NCBI GenBank assembly: GCA_031256125.1
Contig: JAIRRE010000318.1
Location: forward strand, 1-11,290
DNA length: 11,290 bases
Direction of reading: 5' to 3'
Source: Burkholderiaceae bacterium
GTDB taxonomy: Bacteria > Pseudomonadota > Gammaproteobacteria > Burkholderiales > Burkholderiaceae_C
In this document: positions 8,001 to 11,290 of the stretch, in pieces
How the letters are laid out: every line of letters starts with the position of its first letter
Numbering within the stretch: the stretch's first letter is position 1
Notes under the pieces: model-generated
What the model was told of the DNA's origin: nothing
The model's input: the letters and a program-made list of their open reading frames with translations, nothing else
Database searches by the model: none
Program-made: the position numbers and the translations under genes

Positions 8001-8337
8001 TCATGGCCGCCTGCACCTCCTGTTCGGCCACGTCCATGTTGACGTTGAGCGCGAATTGCAGCGTAATCAGCGAAACCCCGGCGCTGCTCACGCTGGTCAT
8101 GCGGTCCAGCCCCGGCATCTGACCGAACTGGTTTTCCAGCGGCGCGGTGACGGTGCGGCTCATCACGTCTGGGCTGCCGCCGGGATAGAGGGTGCTGACC
8201 TGAATGGTCGGGTAATCGACCTGCGGCAGCGCCGATATGGGCAAGAAGCGCAAGCCCACCAACCCCGCCAGCACGATGGCGAGCATGAACAGCGCCGTCG
8301 CCACCGGGCGCTGCACAAATACGCGCGAGATGTTCAT
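5050..8337 (-). CDS. mdtB: RND multidrug efflux transporter subunit, MdtB-like
   Basis: Inner-membrane RND pump subunit of 1095 residues, slightly long for MdtB (about 1040 in E. coli). The start MNISRVFVQRPVATALF at 8337 is the classical RND N-terminus, 12 nt after the adaptor stop; the ribosome binding site is weak, so translational coupling is likely. TM1 is about 11-32, the TM4 proton-relay pair is D432-D433 in ATGFVVDDAIVMIEN, and TM10 carries GIVKKNA (K980-K981). PGGSPDVMSRTVTAPLE, NVQRQPGANVIATVD and LLRFRPILMTTLAAL are strong family motifs, and the C-terminal half follows E. coli MdtB closely from memory. The excess length is mostly an Ala/Pro-rich insertion at about 275-310, which also explains why D432-D433 lie some 25 residues later than in AcrB. 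It should assemble with the MdtC-like subunit as a heteromeric trimer. Confidence is high for family and good for MdtB over MdtC. Confidence 0.94.
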   Translation of the reverse strand: MNISRVFVQRPVATALFMLAIVLAGLVGLRFLPISALPQVDYPTIQVSTLYPGGSPDVMSRTVTAPLENQFGQMPGLDRMTSVSSAGVSLITLQFALNVNMDVAEQEVQAAMNAAGSLLPADLPAPPVYAKVNPADAPVMQLAITSGSLPLTQVQDMVNTRLALKISQISGVGLVTLAGGQRPAVRVQGNLQALGAMGLGLSALNTAVGNGNANSAKGSIDGPTRQYSINANDQLSTAADYQNLILAYANGAPIRLKDVARVVDSAENNRLAAWTVIKDAAAPVAAAPAAAASAPAVNVRAANNLAALTPAIILNVQRQPGANVIATVDAIKNQLPTLQASLPQSVHIAVLTDRTLGIRASVEHVEMELILAVVMVVLVIFFFLHSLRATVIASIAVPISLMGAIGAMYLLGYSLNNLSLMALTIATGFVVDDAIVMIENISRHLEELRKDIPAARLPQKIALARLAMKAALDGAGEIGFTIISLTISLIAVLIPLLFMQEVIGRLFREFAVTLAITILFSALVSLTLVPMMSARWLEPLDAVHGRLSRRIQAGFDWIVAKYDRGLTRVLAHQPLMLAVAVATLLLTVFLYWAMPKGLFPVQSTGQLQAQLTAASDVSFARMSALQAQAARVIADDPAVLSLSSVVGVDGANNMALSEGHLLINLKDRPLLGDSEATIMQRLNDTVTRQVPGVQIYLQPTQDLTIDSDTGPTPYRFDLEGVDTAQVNDWAQRLSKKIATLPQISRATTDAGATGPVAMIQVDRDTASRLGITASSLDDALYNAFGQRIVSTIFSQTSQYRVILEAARDANKPALTELADMPVQTMSGGNAAGAGGNTVPLSSFAKIVEQPAPLQVVRVGQYPAATVGFDTAPSVSLGAAVQAIRDATQAEGLPDAITLRFTGAAGSYENSLSNQIWLILAAVVCVYIVLGVLYESYVHPFTILSTLPSAGVGALLALWSTGHALNVIGIIGLVLLIGIVKKNAIMMIDFAIEAERGRGLPPREAIHQAALLRFRPILMTTLAALAAAVPLMFSFGNGGELRRPLGIAIFGGLVLSQLLTLFTTPVIYLAFDRLGRYLDRKLASEIAAGDDATVQM
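7408..7515 (-). other. Ala/Pro-rich insertion in the MdtB-like subunit
   Basis: Residues about 275-310 lie between LAAW and AIILNVQRQPG. E. coli MdtB, as remembered, has a link of about five residues here, so about 30 are extra. The core is AAAPVAAAPAAAASAPA, encoded by GCC/GCG-rich DNA. It lies in the first periplasmic porter half. The frame is intact on both sides, so it is an in-frame expansion and not an error that shifts the reading frame. Confidence 0.7.
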
Positions 8338-8349
8338 GACGAAACCGGC

Positions 8350-9813
8350 TCAGGGCTGCGAGCTGGCCGCGCCGGATGCGGCGGGCTGCGCGCCCGATGC
8401 CGCCTGTTGCTGCCGCAGTTGCTGGAAGTAAGCGTGCCGCTGCTCAGGCGTCATGCCCTGGAGCTTTGCGCGCACCTGCGGCGGCAGGCTGACCCAGCCC
8501 GGATGCCCCGCCGCGCTCGCACCGGCAGCGCTGCCCGATGCAGCACGGCGCGCGCCGGAAGCGCCGGCTGATGGCGTGCCGGCTCCGCCCGGCCCCGCCG
8601 CATCGGCGCGCCGCACCGGCGCGCCATCCTTCACGCGATCCCCGCCTTCAGAAACGATCTGTTCGCCCGCCTGCAAGCCTTGCACGATCTGAATTTGCGC
8701 GTCGGTGGCCAACCCGCGCTTGACCGGGCGCATGTGCGCGACGCTGTCCTGGTCGATCACATAAACGTAATCGCCATTCGGCCCGGTGCGTACCGCCGTC
8801 ACCGGCACCAATACGCCCTGCACCGTGCCCAGTTGCAGCCGCACGTTGACGAACTGATTGGGAAACAGCTTGCCCTCGGCATTGTCGAAACGCGCCTTGG
8901 CGCGCACCGTGCCGGTCGAGATATTGACCTGGTTATCAAGCGTGAGAAAACGCCCCGTTGCCAGTTGCTGCGCGCGGGCGCGGTCCAGCGCCGTTACCGG
9001 CAGATGCCCGGTGCGCGCGGCGGCCTGTATGTCCGGGATGCGGTCTTGCGGCACGGCGAACACCACGTCGATGGGTTGCACCTGCGTGAGCGTGGCGATG
9101 CCGCCGGTGGTGCCGGTGGACACGTAATTGCCCGGATCGACCGTGCGCAAGCCAATCAAGCCGCCAAAAGGCGCGGTGATGGTGGTGTAACCCAGATTGA
9201 TTTGGGCGGTTTGCACGGCGGCCTGGTCGGTTTCCACCGTGCCCTGCAACTGTTTGACCGTCGCGTTCTGGGTATCGAAATCCTGCCGCGCGATGGAATC
9301 CTGCGCCAGCAGCTTACGGTAGCGCTCCAAAGTCACTTGCGCGGCGGCCAGTTGCGCCTGATCCTTCGCCAGCGTGCCCTGCGCCTGTGTCAGTGCTGCC
9401 TGATAGGGGCGCGGGTCGATGCGCGCCAGCACCTGGCCCTGCTTGACCATTTGCCCCTCGGTAAACGCCACGTCGATCAGCGTGCCCGAAATCTGCGGTA
9501 CCAACGTCGCCGTTTTCGGCGGCGTGATGGTGCCCAGCGCGTCAATCAAAATCGGCAAATCTCCTGCCTGGGCCGTAGCCTCGCCCACGGTGACGCTCGG
9601 CCCTGCGCTGCCCCCGCGGCCAAAAAGGAACCCTGGCCCCCCGCCCGCCGCGCCCGCCGCAGACGGCTTGCCGGCACGATGCACCAGATAAACCGCTCCG
9701 CCCGCCAATACGGCGATAAAGAGCAGGGCCAGCAGCACGCTCAACCAGCGGCGGCGCGGCCTACCTTGATAGCGTGTCGGAAAGCCGGTGTTTTGGAGTT
9801 CAGATTCGGCCAT
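8350..9813 (-). CDS. mdtA: RND efflux periplasmic adaptor (membrane fusion protein), MdtA-like
   Basis: Adaptor subunit that links the inner-membrane pump to the outer-membrane channel; 487 residues, compared with 415 for E. coli MdtA. A basic N-terminus (RPRRRW) precedes one membrane anchor (about 22-46); there is no lipobox. The lipoyl/barrel-sandwich halves are seen at PQISGTLIDVAFTEGQMVKQGQVLARIDPRPY (106-137, split by the hairpin) and NLGYTTITAPFGGLIGLR (206-223). The coiled-coil hairpin is about 138-200, followed by the beta-barrel with GKLFPNQFVNVRLQL (314-328) and the membrane-proximal domain to about 400. A Gly/Ala/Ser-rich tail (402-487) is unusual. An in-frame TAA lies two codons upstream of the ATG, so translation cannot begin earlier; no clear Shine-Dalgarno sequence is visible. 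It is the first gene of the efflux operon. Confidence 0.94.
   Translation of the reverse strand: MAESELQNTGFPTRYQGRPRRRWLSVLLALLFIAVLAGGAVYLVHRAGKPSAAGAAGGGPGFLFGRGGSAGPSVTVGEATAQAGDLPILIDALGTITPPKTATLVPQISGTLIDVAFTEGQMVKQGQVLARIDPRPYQAALTQAQGTLAKDQAQLAAAQVTLERYRKLLAQDSIARQDFDTQNATVKQLQGTVETDQAAVQTAQINLGYTTITAPFGGLIGLRTVDPGNYVSTGTTGGIATLTQVQPIDVVFAVPQDRIPDIQAAARTGHLPVTALDRARAQQLATGRFLTLDNQVNISTGTVRAKARFDNAEGKLFPNQFVNVRLQLGTVQGVLVPVTAVRTGPNGDYVYVIDQDSVAHMRPVKRGLATDAQIQIVQGLQAGEQIVSEGGDRVKDGAPVRRADAAGPGGAGTPSAGASGARRAASGSAAGASAAGHPGWVSLPPQVRAKLQGMTPEQRHAYFQQLRQQQAASGAQPAASGAASSQP
8353..8610 (-). other. C-terminal extension of the adaptor with a charged helix
   Basis: Residues 402-487 form a low-complexity Gly/Ala/Ser/Pro linker around one ordered-looking helix, LPPQVRAKLQGMTPEQRHAY (443-462), which continues to about 470. 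The MTPEQR turn recalls the LTPxQ-type repeats of periplasmic CpxP/Spy proteins, but that is a weak resemblance by eye. The segment lies beyond the membrane-proximal domain and should be periplasmic. Confidence 0.55.
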
Positions 9814-10112
9814 GGGTTACGCAGGTTGTACGATCAAAGTTGTGCATGGTAGCGGCTTTGCCTTGCATACGGATGACAGGGAGTAAAAAAACAGCCAGGC
9901 AACACGAAAGAAGTCTGCGCGCTCTGCCAATGCCGCGCCGTAAGATGTAAAGCGCCGCCGCAGCCTGCAGCGTAGTGAGTATTTGCGGATAAACAACAAA
10001 CAACGCCTGAAATCCCAAATACCACGATCATGATGCACATGTTCAGCATCGCTGCGATATAACGCTTGAAATATTCAGTTTGTAATCATTTTCGTTTCAA
10101 TTTATCTTCAGC
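9814..10112. other. Divergent intergenic region between mdtA and the serpin gene
   Basis: 299 bp between two divergent starts, expected to hold promoters for both. For the minus strand I see only a weak candidate: TTGTTT (9996-9991) and TACGCT (9974-9969) with a 16-nt spacer. The plus-strand candidate is listed separately. Small open frames cross this region on the minus strand and overlap the mdtA start, but none has convincing protein character. No clear operator palindrome was found, and no efflux regulator gene (TetR, MarR, BaeSR-like) is present in the window. Confidence 0.55.
10080..10108 (+). promoter_or_regulatory. Candidate sigma-70 promoter of the serpin gene
   Basis: TTGTAA (10080-10085) and TATCTT (10103-10108) are separated by 17 nt and match the consensus at 4 of 6 positions each. 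The -10 hexamer ends 4 nt before the ATG, so transcription from it would start at or just inside the start codon. It therefore implies a leaderless mRNA or is not the real promoter. Confidence 0.3.
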
Positions 10113-11290
10113 ATGAAAAAAGCACAACTTGTCATTTTGACGGCATTGCTTTTGCTGCTGCAAGCCTGTGGCAGCAGAGGCGGCCACAGTGGTCAGACCG
10201 GCGCTTCCACTAACCCTCCGCACACAAATACTACTCAAAGCGCCACCCTGGCTGCTTCATCGCTGCCGCGCAACGCGTCGCTGCGTGTGCCTGCCGCCGA
10301 TGCCGCCGCGCTCTTGGCAGGCAACACCGCCTTTGCCACCGATCTGTACGGTACCTTGCGCAACGAATCGGCGTTTACCAACCGGAATCTGTTTTTCTCG
10401 CCGTACTCCATCTCCGCCGCGCTGGCCATGACGTATGCCGGCGCGGGCGGCGCCACGGCCAGCCAACTTCAGAACACGATGCACTTCACGCTGCCAGATA
10501 ACCGCTTGAATGCGGCTTTCGACGCGCTTGATTTGGCGCTGACCTCGTCCCGGCCAACGGCGCCTGGCCAAGTGCCGCTCACGCTGCGCATCGCCAACTC
10601 GATGTGGGGCGAGCAACAGATGACTTTCCAGCAGCCGTTTCTGGATCCGCTCGCCATTGATTACGGCGCGGGCGTGCATCTCGCCGATTTCATCAATGCC
10701 CCCGATACGGCGCGTATTACCATCAATAACTGGGTTGCTGGCGAAACCAGAAACAAGATTCTGAACCTCTTGACCCCGGAATCAATTACTAGCGCCACGC
10801 GCTTCGTCCTGGTCAACGCGGTCTATTTCAATGGCGGCTGGAGTAGGCCGTTTGTGCCGCAAGTCACTGTCGCCGGCACCTTTCACGCGGTGACCGGCGA
10901 TCAGACCGCGCAGATGATGACAGAGACGCTCAATACCGCCTACGGTTCAGGCAATGGCTGGCAAGCCGTCACACTTCCCTATGACGGCGGACTGACCTTC
11001 ACGGCGATCCTGCCCAAAGATCTGGCAACGTTTGAATCCTCCTTCAATGCGGCGACGCTCGCCAGCATCAACAGTTCGCTGGCACTTGCACAGGTTAACC
11101 TGACCATGCCCAAATTCACGATTCCAGGCACCAGCTTCAGCGTCCGGGACGCGCTTCAAACGCTAAGGGCTACTGCGGTGTTCGATCGTGTCAACGCGGA
11201 CCTCACAGGCATCGCAAACCTGAGGCCGCAGAACAACCTTTACGTTAACGACGTGCTGCACCAAGCCTATATCAGTGTCGATGAGAAAGG
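10113..11290 (+). CDS. Serpin-family protease inhibitor, predicted lipoprotein (3' end missing)
   Basis: Serpins trap proteases by a suicide mechanism driven by a reactive-centre loop. Translation from the ATG at 10113 gives 392 codons plus a partial Gly. MKKAQLVILTALLLLLQAC is a signal peptide with a lipobox-like end (LQAC, Cys19), so the protein should be lipid-anchored and face the periplasm or cell surface. A Ser/Thr/Asn-rich linker (about 20-60) precedes the serpin fold. Diagnostic motifs are NLFFSPYSISAALAMTYAGA (92-111), INNWVAGETRNKI (204-216), FVLVNAVYFNGGWSRPF (231-247, with the conserved breach Trp), LPYDGGLTFTAILP (288-301), MPKFTI (332-337) and LYVNDVLHQAYISVDEKG (376-393). The window ends where the hinge (normally TEAAAAT) should begin. 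Arg replaces the usual Lys after the conserved Trp. There is no Shine-Dalgarno sequence. Family assignment is very firm; inhibitory activity cannot be judged without the loop. Confidence 0.93.
   Translation, partial: MKKAQLVILTALLLLLQACGSRGGHSGQTGASTNPPHTNTTQSATLAASSLPRNASLRVPAADAAALLAGNTAFATDLYGTLRNESAFTNRNLFFSPYSISAALAMTYAGAGGATASQLQNTMHFTLPDNRLNAAFDALDLALTSSRPTAPGQVPLTLRIANSMWGEQQMTFQQPFLDPLAIDYGAGVHLADFINAPDTARITINNWVAGETRNKILNLLTPESITSATRFVLVNAVYFNGGWSRPFVPQVTVAGTFHAVTGDQTAQMMTETLNTAYGSGNGWQAVTLPYDGGLTFTAILPKDLATFESSFNAATLASINSSLALAQVNLTMPKFTIPGTSFSVRDALQTLRATAVFDRVNADLTGIANLRPQNNLYVNDVLHQAYISVDEK

Noticed and set aside
9800..10049. Three overlapping minus-strand frames of 71-73 residues upstream of mdtA
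   Set aside because: They overlap each other and the mdtA start, lack ribosome sites and resemble no protein; the region is more simply a divergent promoter region.

Overview
The window is high-GC proteobacterial DNA, most likely beta- or gammaproteobacterial; this is inferred from base composition, gene order and protein families, and no species can be named. On the minus strand it carries a tripartite drug-efflux operon of the MdtABC type with its own outer-membrane channel. Read in the direction of transcription, the order is: periplasmic adaptor (mdtA-like, 9813-8350), first RND pump subunit (mdtB-like, 8337-5050), an AT-rich membrane-protein ORF (4864-4295), second RND pump subunit (mdtC-like, 4176-922), and a NodT/OprM-type outer-membrane lipoprotein that starts at 908 and runs off the left edge.

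The proteins should form one machine. Two different RND subunits share a heteromeric inner-membrane pump, the adaptor bridges the periplasm, and the lipoprotein channel crosses the outer membrane. The adaptor-mdtB and mdtC-channel junctions are tight (12 and 13 nt). The mdtB-mdtC junction, normally just as tight in this family, is opened by about 870 bp.

That 870-bp interruption is the most unusual part of the window. It holds one ORF for a 189-residue protein with about five membrane segments that I do not recognise, at roughly 25-27% GC in sampled lines against about 70% in the flanking pump genes. Two 27-nt stem-loop elements of the same family lie on either side of it in opposite orientations. 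Their stems differ by compensatory changes. A further repeat-like motif lies between the right-hand element and the mdtB stop codon. The picture is of a foreign gene that settled between host intergenic repeats inside an efflux operon.

On the plus strand, divergent from the operon across a 299-bp intergenic region, a serpin (serine protease inhibitor) gene starts at 10113 and runs off the right edge. It has a lipoprotein signal peptide. The window ends just at the VDEKG motif before the reactive-centre loop, so its inhibitory specificity cannot be read here. Its ATG has no Shine-Dalgarno sequence, and a promoter-like pair sits almost on top of it.

No rRNA, tRNA, CRISPR array, transposase or integrase gene was seen.
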